In this document: positions 1-8,847 of the stretch, piece by piece
How positions within the stretch are numbered: position 1 is the stretch's first letter
Layout: each line of letters opens with the position of its first letter
Origin: Halostreptopolyspora alba
GTDB lineage: Bacteria > Actinomycetota > Actinomycetes > Streptosporangiales > Streptosporangiaceae
Assembly (NCBI GenBank): GCA_003725585.1
Contig: RJMB01000002.1
Location: 1 to 64,000, forward strand
Reading direction: 5' to 3'
Length of the DNA stretch: 64,000 bases
Notes under the pieces: model-generated
Told to the model about the DNA's origin: nothing
Databases searched by the model: none
Seen by the model: only the letters and a program-made list of their open reading frames with translations
Program-made: the position numbers and the translations under genes

Positions 1-102
1 GACGCCCCCGTGTATGCGGGGGTCACCCCCGCTGACCTGGCGGGCCAGATGATCCAGCACGACCAGCTCCGCGCCGGCATCCGCGTACTACTCACCCAAT
101 AG
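1..102 (+). CDS. C-terminal end of a truncated unknown protein
   Basis: An open frame enters from the left edge and runs 33 codons to a TAG at 100-102. The peptide ends in ...RAGIRVLLTQ. Too little remains to assign a family. It is followed at once by a possible small cysteine-containing ORF in another frame. Confidence 0.5.
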   Translation, partial: DAPVYAGVTPADLAGQMIQHDQLRAGIRVLLTQ

Positions 103-157
103 GACCAATGCTGAAGAAACGCCAGAGCCCCGGCCCCCTGAGGGACCCGACGACACG

Positions 158-295
158 GTGGAGTGCGACGGCCCCACCTGCGACGCCCGAAAGCCCCGGC
201 GGGAGATGATCAGTGTCCACGGGGCGGCGCTCGTGTGCAGCACCAAGTGCCGCAACTTGTGGGTGCGCAAACACGATCTGGGGCACACGTTGTAA
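158..295 (+). CDS. Possible small zinc-ribbon-like protein
   Basis: A GTG-initiated frame of 45 residues carries two spaced cysteine pairs (CDGPTC near the N-terminus, CSTKC about 25 residues later), an arrangement that could bind one zinc ion. The frame is open upstream to 53, so the true start could be earlier at a non-standard codon. It ends at TAA 293-295 and is followed by a strong hairpin (406-439), consistent with the end of a transcript. No family is recognised. The reading frame is chosen only because of the cysteine pattern, so it could be a chance ORF. Confidence 0.4.
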   Translation: MECDGPTCDARKPRREMISVHGAALVCSTKCRNLWVRKHDLGHTL

Positions 296-405
296 GCCCC
301 CGCGCGGTCGTGCCCCTCCCTGACCCTGTGACACGGCCGCGCGGGCCTAGGTGGCCGTGACCACGGCCCGCTGTGCGGACCCGAGAGAGGCGGGTGATCG
401 CACGC

Positions 406-441
406 ACCGCCCCCGGGGACGAGGCACCCCGGGGGCGGTTT
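406..441 (+). terminator. Rho-independent terminator
   Basis: A perfect 13-bp inverted repeat (406-418 with 427-439) around an 8-nt loop is followed on the plus strand by TTCTGTTGG. It would end plus-strand transcripts from the left. It also lies just beyond the last repeat of CRISPR array 1, which reads leftward, so it may bound that precursor too, although there is no T run on that strand. Confidence 0.7.
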
Positions 442-457
442 CTGTTGGTCACATCCC

Positions 458-668
458 GGTCCATCCCCACGTCCGTGGGGCTCGGGTGCGCGCAGGGGTC
501 GGCCGTGGGTCGGGACGCGGTCCATCCCCACGTCCGTGGGGCTCGGACCGACGCACATCCCGCTCTTGGAGGTGGGGTCGGTCCATCCCCACGTCCGTGG
601 GGCTCGGACCACGGCGGCGATGCCGCACCCGAGACCGACCGGTCCATCCCCACGTCCGTGGGGCTCGG
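458..668 (-). CRISPR. CRISPR array 1, type I-E, 4 repeats and 3 spacers
   Basis: Four identical 28-nt repeats start at 458, 519, 580 and 641 with an exact 61-nt period, so spacers are 33 nt by this definition (29+32 by the usual I-E convention). Each repeat holds the stem CCCCACGGACGTGGGG when read on the minus strand. In the sense direction repeats begin CCGAGCC, whereas every array 2 repeat begins CAGAGCC. The conserved leader lies at 669-747, so transcription runs leftward, away from cas3, and the oldest spacer is at the left. The array is short, so it acquires rarely or has been trimmed. Confidence 0.97.
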
Positions 669-747
669 ACTTACCGACCTGGGAAAATTAACGCTGTTAC
701 CGATTCTTAACTGGAAATCGTCCAACGGCAAGCACTGAAGTAATCAT
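669..747 (-). promoter_or_regulatory. Leader of CRISPR array 1
   Basis: This AT-richer stretch abuts the first repeat. Read on the minus strand it ends AGGTCGGTAAGT directly before the repeat, has GGTAAC 27 nt before the repeat and ATGATTAC about 70 nt before it. All three recur at the same distances in the array 2 leader, which fixes the orientation of both arrays and marks likely promoter or Cas1-Cas2 docking elements. Confidence 0.85.
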
Positions 748-1085
748 TCAAACACTCTCGGTGTCTGGACCTCTGGGGTAACCACCCTTCGGCCGAGAAA
801 CGCACGATGACGTATTCGGAACGACGGGCTCGTAACGTATCAAGATCTCGTTGACGCTCTGTTAGCGCCAGGTAACCTCGCCTGCCACGGCACCAGCCTC
901 CCAGCTGTCCGCTCCCCGGCGGATGTCGTCTACTGGCCAGTTCCGGCTCGACCGTGAGTTCGGCGAGCACCCAACCAGCGACGGCACTTGGGCTACAAGG
1001 GCGTTTCCCGAAATTCCGGAAATCCGTCTCTGTTGGGGTTTATGGTAGCTGGCTTAGGCCCCCAGCCCTTTCAAGGGAGTTCGTG
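748..1085. other. Intergenic region between CRISPR leader 1 and cas3
   Basis: This must hold the cas3 promoter and probably the upstream part of the leader. An open frame on the minus strand (707-970) has no recognisable protein features and is not called. The only clear signal is AAGGGAG at 1073-1079, a ribosome binding site for cas3. No further gene is seen. Confidence 0.5.
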
Positions 1086-3905
1086 GTGCGCAACAATGTC
1101 CCTGTTGATGCCGCTGGACCGCCAGAAGGCATTGACTTCAGCCTGTGGGGCAAATCCGAGGGATTGCCACCCGGTGTCCGGTATCCGCTGGCTTGCCACC
1201 TGCTGGATGCTGCCGCGGCGGCCGAGGCGCTATGGCGTGACCACGTGTCACCGGGGGTTCACGAGACGATCGCCCATGGGCTGGACACCACCGTCGACCA
1301 CGCGGGGACACTGATCCGCCACTGGGCCGGGCTGCACGACATTGGAAAAATCACCCACGGTTTCCAGGGGCAGGATGCCACCGCGCCGATCCGGGGGTAT
1401 CCGGCGGCGGAGCACCGTAAGGCCCATGACCACGTGGCAGCGGAGTGGCTGCAGTGTGCGCTGCCGGAGTACGGATATCCCAAAGACGGGCGGCGTCCCC
1501 CGACGCTGATGGTTGCCCAGCTCCTCGGTGGCCATCATGGCCGTTTTCACCAGCATGTCTCGGTCTCCTCCTCCGCCCCGCTTCGTGCGCTGGGGTATCC
1601 GGACGACGCATGGGAGACCCAGCGGCGGCTCCACCTGGCCGCGGTCACCGAACTGCTCGGCCACCCCGCGGCTCCGGACCAGATCGACGGCACCGCGGCC
1701 GCGCTCGTGTGCGGCGTGGTCATCCAGGCGGACTGGCTGGTCAGCCAACTCTCCTTCATCGGACGGCAACTCGCCGGCGGCCTACCGGCCACCCCCGGCG
1801 ACCTACCGCGCCACCTGCACCGCGCGCGTGAGAAGGTCCCCGCGCTGCTGGGCGAGGCCGGGCTTGGCCGGCCCGCCCCGCGCACCGGCAGCTTCACGGC
1901 CGCCTTCCCCAGCATCGACACCCCCAACGGGTTGCAGCGCTCCCTGGCCGAGCACCTGCCGAGGCTGTGCGAGGGTCCGGGCCTGCTGCTCGTCACTGCC
2001 CCCATGGGGGAGGGTAAAACTGAGGCCGCCCTCTACGCCGCAGAGGTCATGGGCCGAGCTGCGGGGCGCTGCGGACTGTACGTGGCGCTACCGACCATGG
2101 CCACCGCCGACCAGATGTTCACGAGGGTCACCACCTACCTGCGACGCCGCAACGCCACGCCCTCCACTACGACCCTGCTGCACGGCATGGCGTGGCTAAA
2201 CCCCCACTACCTGTCGCAGCAGGACACCGCGCCCGCCGAAGAGCAGCTCCCGCCCGACAACCCCGGATCGGCGGAGTTTCGACGCCTGGTGGAGGTCAGT
2301 GAATGGCTCCGGGGCCGCAAGCGTGGCCTGTTCGCCGACTACGCCGTCGGAACCATCGACCAGGCCCTGATGGCGGCCCTGCGCAGCCGCCACAACGTGG
2401 TACGCATGCTCGGCCTGGCCGGAAAGACCGTGGTCATCGACGAGGTGCACGCGGCGGACTCCTACATGCTGGCGCTGGTCACCCGGCTTTTGAACTGGCT
2501 CGGCCGACTCCAGGTGCCGGTGATCCTGCTGTCGGCCACCCTGCACCACCGCACCGCGCGAACCCTCATCGAGGCCTACCTCAAAGGCGCGGGCCGGCGA
2601 CGCAACGCTGCTCCCATCCCAACGGTGGCCTATCCCGGCTGGGTCTACGCCAGCGCCCAGTCCCCCCACCCCGTCACGGTCAACCCCGAACCGCTGGAGA
2701 CCACGCAACGCAAACCGCTGGCCCTACACCCCCGTGAGGTGTCGCTGACCGGAGACGACACCACCGCCCTCGACCGCGCCATACAGGAGGAACTGGCCAA
2801 GCTGGTGGAACAGGGCGGCTGCGCCGCCGTCATCCGCACCACCGTCGCCGAGGCACAGCACACCTTCCACCGGATCGCGGAGTGGTCCGCGCGCCACGCT
2901 CGCGCAACCGGCACCGAACCACCCGAGATGTACCTGCTGCACGCCCGGTTCCCCGCCCAACAGCGGGAACGCGTCACCGAGGACATCGTGCACCGGCTCG
3001 GTGCGAACGGCGCCCCGAACGGACAACGCCCCCGCTCGGCGATCCTGGTAGCCACGGCCATAATCGAGCAGAGTATCGATATCGACGTGGATCTGATGGT
3101 CAGCGACCTCGCCCCGATCCACCTGCTACTGCAGCGCTCGGGCCGATGCTGGCGCCACGAGCACCGCGGTATCCTCGCCCGTCCCGCCTGGGCCACCGAG
3201 CCGCGCCTGGTCGTACTCGCCCCGCACCGCACCGACGCCGAGGATGCCCTCCCGCGAGGCTGGAGCCACATTCACCACCCGTCGCTGCTGCTGCGTACTC
3301 ACAACCTGTTGCGGCGGTGGGCGAACCAGCCCGTCCGTGTCCCCGAGGACGTTCAAGAGCTCGTGGACGGCATGATCGACGACACTGACCTCAACCCGGA
3401 CAACCCGCACCAGGATCTGGACCGCGAGGCCACGGATCTGGCCTACCGAAGCCTCGGCGAGAACGCCGCGATCCCGCCGCCGGGCAGAGCCACACGCGAC
3501 CTGTACCGCCTCACCGACCACGACATCGACGAAGCGCAGGTGGCCACCCGTTTCGGGGCGGATACCACACGCGTGGTGTGCTGTTATTCCGACTCCCACG
3601 GCCACCGCTGGCTGGATGAGGCATTAAGCGAGGAGCTCCCCGAGACAGGCGAGTTGGCCCATGGAGGGTTCAGTACCGGCCAGGTGCGCGCTGTCCTCTC
3701 CCGCAGCCTGCCGGTACCCGGCCGGTGGCTGGAGGACCACGCGGAACAGGCCGCACCCCCAGAGACGTGGTTGACCAGCCCCCACCTGTGCCAGATCCGG
3801 CTGCTGGTTCACCGGGTCGGCCCGGACGGCAGCGTGCACGGACCGCAACTGGGGGGCAGGCGGATGTACCTGGACCCGCGGCTGGGGCTGGTGGTGGAGC
3901 CCTGA
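1086..3905 (+). CDS. cas3: CRISPR-associated nuclease-helicase Cas3 (type I-E)
   Basis: Cas3 is recruited to a Cascade-bound R-loop, then unwinds and degrades target DNA. The 939-residue product has an N-terminal HD nuclease domain (conserved His in the HLLDAAAAAE helix, HDIGK near residue 84, a later GHHG) and an SF2 helicase with Walker A GEGKTE near 309, DEVH near 452, an SAT motif and the arginine-finger motif QRSGRCWRH near 683. All expected catalytic residues are present. GTG 1086 is chosen because AAGGGAG at 1073-1079 lies 6 nt upstream and the family's LWGKS segment begins about 20 residues in; the frame is open further upstream to 954. It is first in the locus, 149 bp before cse1. 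A 155-bp diverged piece of a cas3 gene recurs at 11001-11155. Confidence 0.96.
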   Translation: MRNNVPVDAAGPPEGIDFSLWGKSEGLPPGVRYPLACHLLDAAAAAEALWRDHVSPGVHETIAHGLDTTVDHAGTLIRHWAGLHDIGKITHGFQGQDATAPIRGYPAAEHRKAHDHVAAEWLQCALPEYGYPKDGRRPPTLMVAQLLGGHHGRFHQHVSVSSSAPLRALGYPDDAWETQRRLHLAAVTELLGHPAAPDQIDGTAAALVCGVVIQADWLVSQLSFIGRQLAGGLPATPGDLPRHLHRAREKVPALLGEAGLGRPAPRTGSFTAAFPSIDTPNGLQRSLAEHLPRLCEGPGLLLVTAPMGEGKTEAALYAAEVMGRAAGRCGLYVALPTMATADQMFTRVTTYLRRRNATPSTTTLLHGMAWLNPHYLSQQDTAPAEEQLPPDNPGSAEFRRLVEVSEWLRGRKRGLFADYAVGTIDQALMAALRSRHNVVRMLGLAGKTVVIDEVHAADSYMLALVTRLLNWLGRLQVPVILLSATLHHRTARTLIEAYLKGAGRRRNAAPIPTVAYPGWVYASAQSPHPVTVNPEPLETTQRKPLALHPREVSLTGDDTTALDRAIQEELAKLVEQGGCAAVIRTTVAEAQHTFHRIAEWSARHARATGTEPPEMYLLHARFPAQQRERVTEDIVHRLGANGAPNGQRPRSAILVATAIIEQSIDIDVDLMVSDLAPIHLLLQRSGRCWRHEHRGILARPAWATEPRLVVLAPHRTDAEDALPRGWSHIHHPSLLLRTHNLLRRWANQPVRVPEDVQELVDGMIDDTDLNPDNPHQDLDREATDLAYRSLGENAAIPPPGRATRDLYRLTDHDIDEAQVATRFGADTTRVVCCYSDSHGHRWLDEALSEELPETGELAHGGFSTGQVRAVLSRSLPVPGRWLEDHAEQAAPPETWLTSPHLCQIRLLVHRVGPDGSVHGPQLGGRRMYLDPRLGLVVEP

Positions 3906-4054
3906 GGCCACAGGCATCTCGCGCTCGACAGATCGGCCTCTGCCGCAGACCTCTTTGGCCGAATCCGGCCGGGTTTCTCATTTTCGGGTTGTTGTCGTTG
4001 CTGTCCGTTACCGTCGGCCTTCGCCGCCGATTCTCGATCGAACGGATTCTCTCT

Positions 4055-5599
4055 ATGCCCGAACCGTCCTTCGATCTCCTCACACAACCCTGGCTCTTCG
4101 CACGTCCGCTCGGGGCGGGGGCCGAGGTGAAACAGTTGGGGCTGCACGATGTGCTGGCCCATGCCCATGAACTGGCCGATGTGGAGGTGCCGCTGCCGCC
4201 GGCCACGTCCGGGCTGTGGCGGGTGCTGGCGCTGCTCACCGCCCGGGTGACCGGGCTGGACACCGCGGACGACCTGGATGAGTGGCTGGACCGGCGCGCG
4301 GAAGTGCTCGGCCGCGGGTACCTGCCCGAGAGGGACATCGACGCCTACTTCGCGGACCACGCCGGGCGGTTCGACCTGTTCGACCCGGACCATCCCTGGA
4401 TGCAGGACCCGCGGCTGCGTGAGCAGTGCCCCAAGAGCGCGGGCGTGAACAAGCTGGTGTGGGGGCGGCCGGCGGGCAACAACGCGGTATGGCTGGGCCA
4501 CCATGTGGATGCCGACCCTGCCCCGGTCACCAGTGCGGAGGCCGCCTGGTCGCTGCTGGCCTGGTTGTACTACGGGGCTTCGGGGCGGTGTGCCAGCCGT
4601 GTGGTGGGGGAGACGAACGAAGCCAACGCCACCGCCGGGCCGCTGCGGCGTGTGGTGTCCTTCCACCCGGCCGGTCCCGACCTGTTCCACTCCCTGGTGT
4701 TGAACATTCCCTATCCGGGCGATGAGGTTGAGGACGTCCCGGCGCCGTGGGAGACGCGCGAGCTTCCCGACCCGTTGGGGCTGCCACCGAGTGGGGAGGG
4801 GCTGGCGGGAAGGCTGGTCTGCCGATACCGGCACGCGCTGCTGCTGCGGCCCAGCGCCGACGGCGGTGAGGTCACCGACGCCTGGATCACCTGGGCGTGG
4901 CGTCAGCCCGGACCGGAGGTGCGCGACCCCTACGTCATCTACGACACGAGCAGGTCCGGCGCGATCTACGCCCGCTACGCCGAGGCCGAGCGCGCCGTCT
5001 GGCGGGACCTGGACGCCCTGCTGCTCAAGTCCAGCGCCGACGGCGCCACGCGGCGCCCGGAAATCCTGGACTGGTGTGGCCCGAACGCCGGCCTGCCCTC
5101 CGAGGTACGGGAGCGCTTGTCCCTGCGGGCGTTCGGTTTCGACCAGGACGGCCAGACCCGGGACAAGCAGTGGTTTTCCACCACCACCCCGCCGGTACTT
5201 CGGTGGCTGGCCGACGAGGACGCCGGCGCCGCGCCGGAGAGCACGCTGCGTATCACCACCGCCCGCGACGCCGCGGAACGCTCCGGGCGGGCGCTGCGTG
5301 CCGTGCTCATCAACGGGTGGCAGGCCACCACCGGGGTGGCCGAGGGCGCGGGGCCGTGGCTGCGGCGAGGCCTCACCCGGTACTGGCAGCGCGCCGAGCG
5401 GGAGTTCTGGAAAATCGCCTTCGACGAGACCCGCACCGCCCCCGGTAACACCTTCATCCACACCGCCGTGGAGGCCTTCGACCACGTCACCGAGTCGTAC
5501 GCACGCCGCCCCCGCGCCGCCGAGGCGCTGGAGAAGGTGCGCCGCGGCCTCTACTCCGGCTGGGTCAGGCCCACCCCACCCCCCGAGGAGCCACAGTGA
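4055..5599 (+). CDS. cse1: Cascade large subunit Cse1 (Cas8e)
   Basis: This is the large subunit of the type I-E surveillance complex, which reads the PAM and recruits Cas3. The 514-residue product matches the family length (about 500) and starts with the typical FDLLTQPWLFARP segment; the four-helix C-terminal part is also present. ATG 4055 is chosen over an upstream-open frame because the conserved N-terminus begins there, although no strong ribosome site precedes it. The 149 bp after cas3 contain a short GC hairpin (3957-3961 with 3966-3970) followed by GGGTTTCTCATTTT, which could attenuate read-through or separate the two transcripts. The stop overlaps the cse2 start (GTGA). Confidence 0.95.
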   Translation: MPEPSFDLLTQPWLFARPLGAGAEVKQLGLHDVLAHAHELADVEVPLPPATSGLWRVLALLTARVTGLDTADDLDEWLDRRAEVLGRGYLPERDIDAYFADHAGRFDLFDPDHPWMQDPRLREQCPKSAGVNKLVWGRPAGNNAVWLGHHVDADPAPVTSAEAAWSLLAWLYYGASGRCASRVVGETNEANATAGPLRRVVSFHPAGPDLFHSLVLNIPYPGDEVEDVPAPWETRELPDPLGLPPSGEGLAGRLVCRYRHALLLRPSADGGEVTDAWITWAWRQPGPEVRDPYVIYDTSRSGAIYARYAEAERAVWRDLDALLLKSSADGATRRPEILDWCGPNAGLPSEVRERLSLRAFGFDQDGQTRDKQWFSTTTPPVLRWLADEDAGAAPESTLRITTARDAAERSGRALRAVLINGWQATTGVAEGAGPWLRRGLTRYWQRAEREFWKIAFDETRTAPGNTFIHTAVEAFDHVTESYARRPRAAEALEKVRRGLYSGWVRPTPPPEEPQ

Positions 5600-6291
5600 A
5601 CCGTCCTCAACTCGTCGCGACCGCCGACCGGATGGTCGCCCACCTGCGCCGCATCAACGAGCGAGATCCGGGCACCCGCGCGATGCTGCGACGCGGGCTG
5701 GGCCGACCACCGGAGGACATCGCCAACTTCCACGCCCACGCGGTGGTGACCCGCTACTTGCCGGAGAGATGCGACCACGCCACGGAACGCGCCTTCTACA
5801 CCGTGGCCGCGCTGGTGGCCGCACAGCCGCGCGGCGCCCGCGACCAAGAGGCCGCTGAGGCCACGTCAGCGGAGTCCACCGACGAGGCCACAGCGGAAAA
5901 CGCGGCCGCCGAATCGACGCCGGAACCCGCAGCACCGGAGGACACGGCGGAGGGGACACGCCGCACCTTCGGCCAGACCCTGGCCTGGGCGGTGGAGAAC
6001 GGCCACCTGAAGGGCGACATGGTGCGCGAACGGCTGCACCTGCTCGCGCGCTACCGCACCGATCGGCTACACCGCGAACTTCCCAAACTCGTCGCCCATC
6101 TGCGGGCCGACCTCGTGCCGATCGACTGGGGCTACCTGCTGCGCGACCTGGCCCTGTGGGATGAGGAACGCGACCAGGTCGCCAAACGGTGGGTGCAGCA
6201 GTACCACCGCACCCGCGACCAGATCCAGCGCCAACGCGCCACCAACGGCGAACCCGCCACCCCCAACAACCGTGAGAGCGAGCCAGCATGA
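5596..6291 (+). CDS. cse2: Cascade small subunit Cse2 (Cas11e)
   Basis: Cse2 forms the helical dimer along the belly of Cascade that stabilises the R-loop. The product is 231 residues and opens with a helical segment containing LRRGLGRPPEDIANFHA, typical of the family. Between residues of about 80 and 118 there is a low-complexity Ala/Glu/Thr stretch (TSAESTDEATAENAAAES) that lengthens the protein beyond the usual 160-200 residues and is probably a flexible insertion between the two helical halves. It starts at GTG 5596, overlapping cse1 by 4 nt, and overlaps cas7 by ATGA. Confidence 0.93.
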   Translation: MNRPQLVATADRMVAHLRRINERDPGTRAMLRRGLGRPPEDIANFHAHAVVTRYLPERCDHATERAFYTVAALVAAQPRGARDQEAAEATSAESTDEATAENAAAESTPEPAAPEDTAEGTRRTFGQTLAWAVENGHLKGDMVRERLHLLARYRTDRLHRELPKLVAHLRADLVPIDWGYLLRDLALWDEERDQVAKRWVQQYHRTRDQIQRQRATNGEPATPNNRESEPA

Positions 6292-7424
6292 CCACACCGG
6301 CCTACCTCGACATTCACGCGCTGCAGACCCTGCCCTACTCCAACGTCAACCGCGACGACCTCGGGCTGCCCAAGGTCGTGGAGTACGGCGGCCGCGAACG
6401 CACCCGCGTCTCCAGCCAGAGTTGGAAACGCGCGGTACGCCACCAGGTCGAGACCCGCCTGGGCGATCCGGCGGTGCGTACCCGCCGCATCATCACCGCC
6501 GTCGCCGAGCGGCTGACCGCTCACGGATGGGACGCGGACCTGGCCGAGCTCGCTGGCCGTCAGGTCGTGGCCGCGGCCGGCAAGGGCATCAAGCTGGAAC
6601 AGGACAAGGAGGGCCAGCCGCCCAGCACCTCGGTGCTGCTGTATCTGCCCACCCCGGGCCTGGACGAGCTGGCCGAGCTCGCCGCCAGCCACGAGAACGA
6701 ACTCCGGGCGATCGCGGGCAAGAAGAACCCCAAACCGGTGCTGCCCTCCGAGCGGGTGGCCGCGATCCTGCGGTCCCGCAACGCCACCATCAACCTCTTC
6801 GGACGCATGCTGGCCGAACTGCCCGGCGCGGACGTGGACGGGGCGGTGCAGTTCGCGCACGCCTTCACCGTGCACGGCACCGATGTGGAGACCGACTTCT
6901 TCACCGCCGTGGACGACATCCCCAGTGCCGGTGAGGACCGCGGTAGCGGCCACATGAACGTCGGCCAGTTCAGCGCCGGCACCTTCTACCGCTACGCCAA
7001 CGTCAACCTGGCCACCCTGGTGGACAATCTCGACGGGGACACCGCCTCGGCACGCGAACTCCTCACGGAGTTCCTAGCCGCGTTCCTGGCCACCGTCCCG
7101 GGCGGCAAACAGACCGCCACCGCGGCGATGACCATCCCCGAGCTGGTGTACGTGGCGGTACGCGGGGACCGGCCCATCTCGTTGGCCCCCGCTTTCGAAC
7201 AGCCGATCACCAGCACCCACGGCTACGCCGCGGTGGCCCGAACGGAGCTGTCCGACTACGCCCGGCAGCTGCACACGCTGTGGGGGGAGGAAGACCTGCA
7301 CTACAGCGCGCACGCCGGGATGGAGGCCACCGACGACAAGCTTCCCGGCCTGGGCCAGCGCCGCGACTCCTACCCGGCGCTACGCTCCGAAGCGGTCGAG
7401 GCGGCGTTCGGAGCCGGCCAGTGA
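6288..7424 (+). CDS. cas7: Cascade backbone subunit Cas7e (Cse4/CasC)
   Basis: Cas7e polymerises along the crRNA to form the Cascade backbone. The 378-residue product has the family's opening LDIHALQTLPYSNVNRDD and the RVSSQSWKRAVR segment of the RRM-fold RNA-binding face. Length fits the family (350-390). It is coupled by 4-nt overlaps on both sides (ATGA with cse2, GTGA with cas5), so it is co-translated with its neighbours. Confidence 0.95.
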   Translation: MTTPAYLDIHALQTLPYSNVNRDDLGLPKVVEYGGRERTRVSSQSWKRAVRHQVETRLGDPAVRTRRIITAVAERLTAHGWDADLAELAGRQVVAAAGKGIKLEQDKEGQPPSTSVLLYLPTPGLDELAELAASHENELRAIAGKKNPKPVLPSERVAAILRSRNATINLFGRMLAELPGADVDGAVQFAHAFTVHGTDVETDFFTAVDDIPSAGEDRGSGHMNVGQFSAGTFYRYANVNLATLVDNLDGDTASARELLTEFLAAFLATVPGGKQTATAAMTIPELVYVAVRGDRPISLAPAFEQPITSTHGYAAVARTELSDYARQLHTLWGEEDLHYSAHAGMEATDDKLPGLGQRRDSYPALRSEAVEAAFGAGQ

Positions 7425-8215
7425 GCGGGTTCCTGCTGCGCTTGGCCGGGCCGCTGCAAAGCTGGGGCGAGCACAGCGCCTACGGGATGCGCGACACGCT
7501 GGCCTTCCCCACCCGCTCCGGGTTGATCGGCATGTTCGCCGCCGCCCAAGGTCTGCCGCGTGGCGCTGACCTTTCACCCTACGCCCCGCTACGGATCACG
7601 GTGCGCCTGGACCGCCCCGGCACACGGATGGTGGACTACCACACCGCCGGCGGTGGCGTTCCCGCCAGCCGAACGGTGCCCACGGCCGAGGGCAAACGCA
7701 AAGGCGCGGAGGTCGCCACCATCGTGACCGAGCGCAGCTACCTCGCCGGAGCGGTGTTCACGGTGGCCGTCGAGGCTCCCCTCGAGTTGGTGGCCACGAT
7801 CACCGCGGCCCTGCGCAGACCGCACTGGCAGCCCTACCTGGGCCGGCGCAGCCACATACCGGACCCGCCCCTGCTGCTGCGGCAACAGGTCGAGGACCCC
7901 CGCACCGAACTGCGCACCCGGGTCCCACTGCCGGTGCCCGAGCGGCCGCGCGCCCGGCGGGACGGCGGCGTCACGGTGGACTTCGTGCACGAGGGAGAGC
8001 CCGTATCCAGCGCGCCCTCGGCCGAGCGGCGCACCCGCCACACGCTCAACGACATCCCCCACACCTTCGACGCCCAGCGTCGCTCCTACGCCACCCGGGC
8101 CGTCACCGTGCTGCCCGAGGAGTTGCCAGCCGCATTGTGCCGGTGGCGCGACCACAAGCACTACCTGGAAACGCTCTACCAGTACGCCGCGGAGGGGACA
8201 TGGAACTCTGGCTGA
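7421..8215 (+). CDS. cas5: Cascade subunit Cas5e (CasD)
   Basis: Cas5e caps the 5' handle of the crRNA in Cascade. The 264-residue product starts FLLRLAGPLQSWGEHSAYG, the hallmark N-terminal strand of Cas5, followed by RDTLAFPTRSGLIGM. The start is GTG 7421, overlapping the cas7 stop by GTGA; an open frame extends upstream to 7280 inside cas7 but lacks family similarity there. The 3' end overlaps cas6 by 16 nt. Confidence 0.94.
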   Translation: MSGFLLRLAGPLQSWGEHSAYGMRDTLAFPTRSGLIGMFAAAQGLPRGADLSPYAPLRITVRLDRPGTRMVDYHTAGGGVPASRTVPTAEGKRKGAEVATIVTERSYLAGAVFTVAVEAPLELVATITAALRRPHWQPYLGRRSHIPDPPLLLRQQVEDPRTELRTRVPLPVPERPRARRDGGVTVDFVHEGEPVSSAPSAERRTRHTLNDIPHTFDAQRRSYATRAVTVLPEELPAALCRWRDHKHYLETLYQYAAEGTWNSG

Positions 8216-8847
8216 CTCGGATCACCCCCAACCCCCGATCCGCCGAGGCCCGCGCTGACCTCGCCACCGCCGGCAACCTGCACCGACGCCTGATGCGCCT
8301 GCTACCGCCCGAGGACCTGGGCGACAGCCCACGGCGGGCCGCCGGGCTGCTGTTCCGGGTGGAGGAGTCCCGCCAGGGCACCGCCGTCGTCGCCCAGAGC
8401 GCCCGCAAGCTCGACCCCGTCCGACTGCCCCACGGGTACGGGCAGGTGGAGCACCGCGAACTCAGCCCGCTGCTGGATTCCCTGGCCACTGGCCAACCCG
8501 TGCGCTACCGGATTGTCGCCAGCCCCACCAAACGGGTCGGACGCTCGGCCCACCACGGTCTCAAGGAGACCACCACCCCGCTTCGGGGGCCGGAGGCCGA
8601 GGCGTGGTGGCGCAGCCGCGCACGCGACAACGGGCTGGAGCCGCGGTCCCTCATCACCCACGACCGCGCGGACGCCGTGGACAACTCCCGCGGGCGACGG
8701 ATCCGGCACGCGGCCGTGATGTTCCAAGGGGTGGCTGAGGTAACCGACGTGGCGGCCGCGCGTGAGGCCGTTCACCGCGGCATCGGCCGCGGCAAGTCCC
8801 ACGGGTGCGGGCTGCTCAGCCTGGCCCCGCTGGGAGGTGGCGAATGA
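8200..8847 (+). CDS. cas6: crRNA endoribonuclease Cas6e
   Basis: Cas6e cuts the CRISPR transcript at the base of the repeat hairpin and stays bound in Cascade. The 215-residue product begins MELWLTRI, has the catalytic-histidine helix NLHRRLMRLLP near residue 28, and ends with the glycine-rich loop HRGIGRGKSHGCGLL, the RNA-binding signature of the family. The start at ATG 8200 lies inside the cas5 3' end. The repeats of both arrays can form the CCCCACGG/ACGTGGGG stem-loop it needs. Confidence 0.95.
   Translation: MELWLTRITPNPRSAEARADLATAGNLHRRLMRLLPPEDLGDSPRRAAGLLFRVEESRQGTAVVAQSARKLDPVRLPHGYGQVEHRELSPLLDSLATGQPVRYRIVASPTKRVGRSAHHGLKETTTPLRGPEAEAWWRSRARDNGLEPRSLITHDRADAVDNSRGRRIRHAAVMFQGVAEVTDVAAAREAVHRGIGRGKSHGCGLLSLAPLGGGE

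Noticed and set aside
88..738. Several overlapping ORFs on both strands across CRISPR array 1 with recurring PSPTDVGMD or SIPTSVGL peptides
   Set aside because: The peptides are translations of the CRISPR repeat; the 61-nt period shifts frames and yields artificial ORFs.
707..970. 87-residue minus-strand ORF in the cas3 upstream region
   Set aside because: No start signal or family features; it overlaps the CRISPR leader.
3809..5485. 558-residue minus-strand ORF opposite cse1
   Set aside because: Shadow of GC-rich third positions; Gly/Arg/Val-rich with no family match, and the plus strand is a clear Cascade gene.
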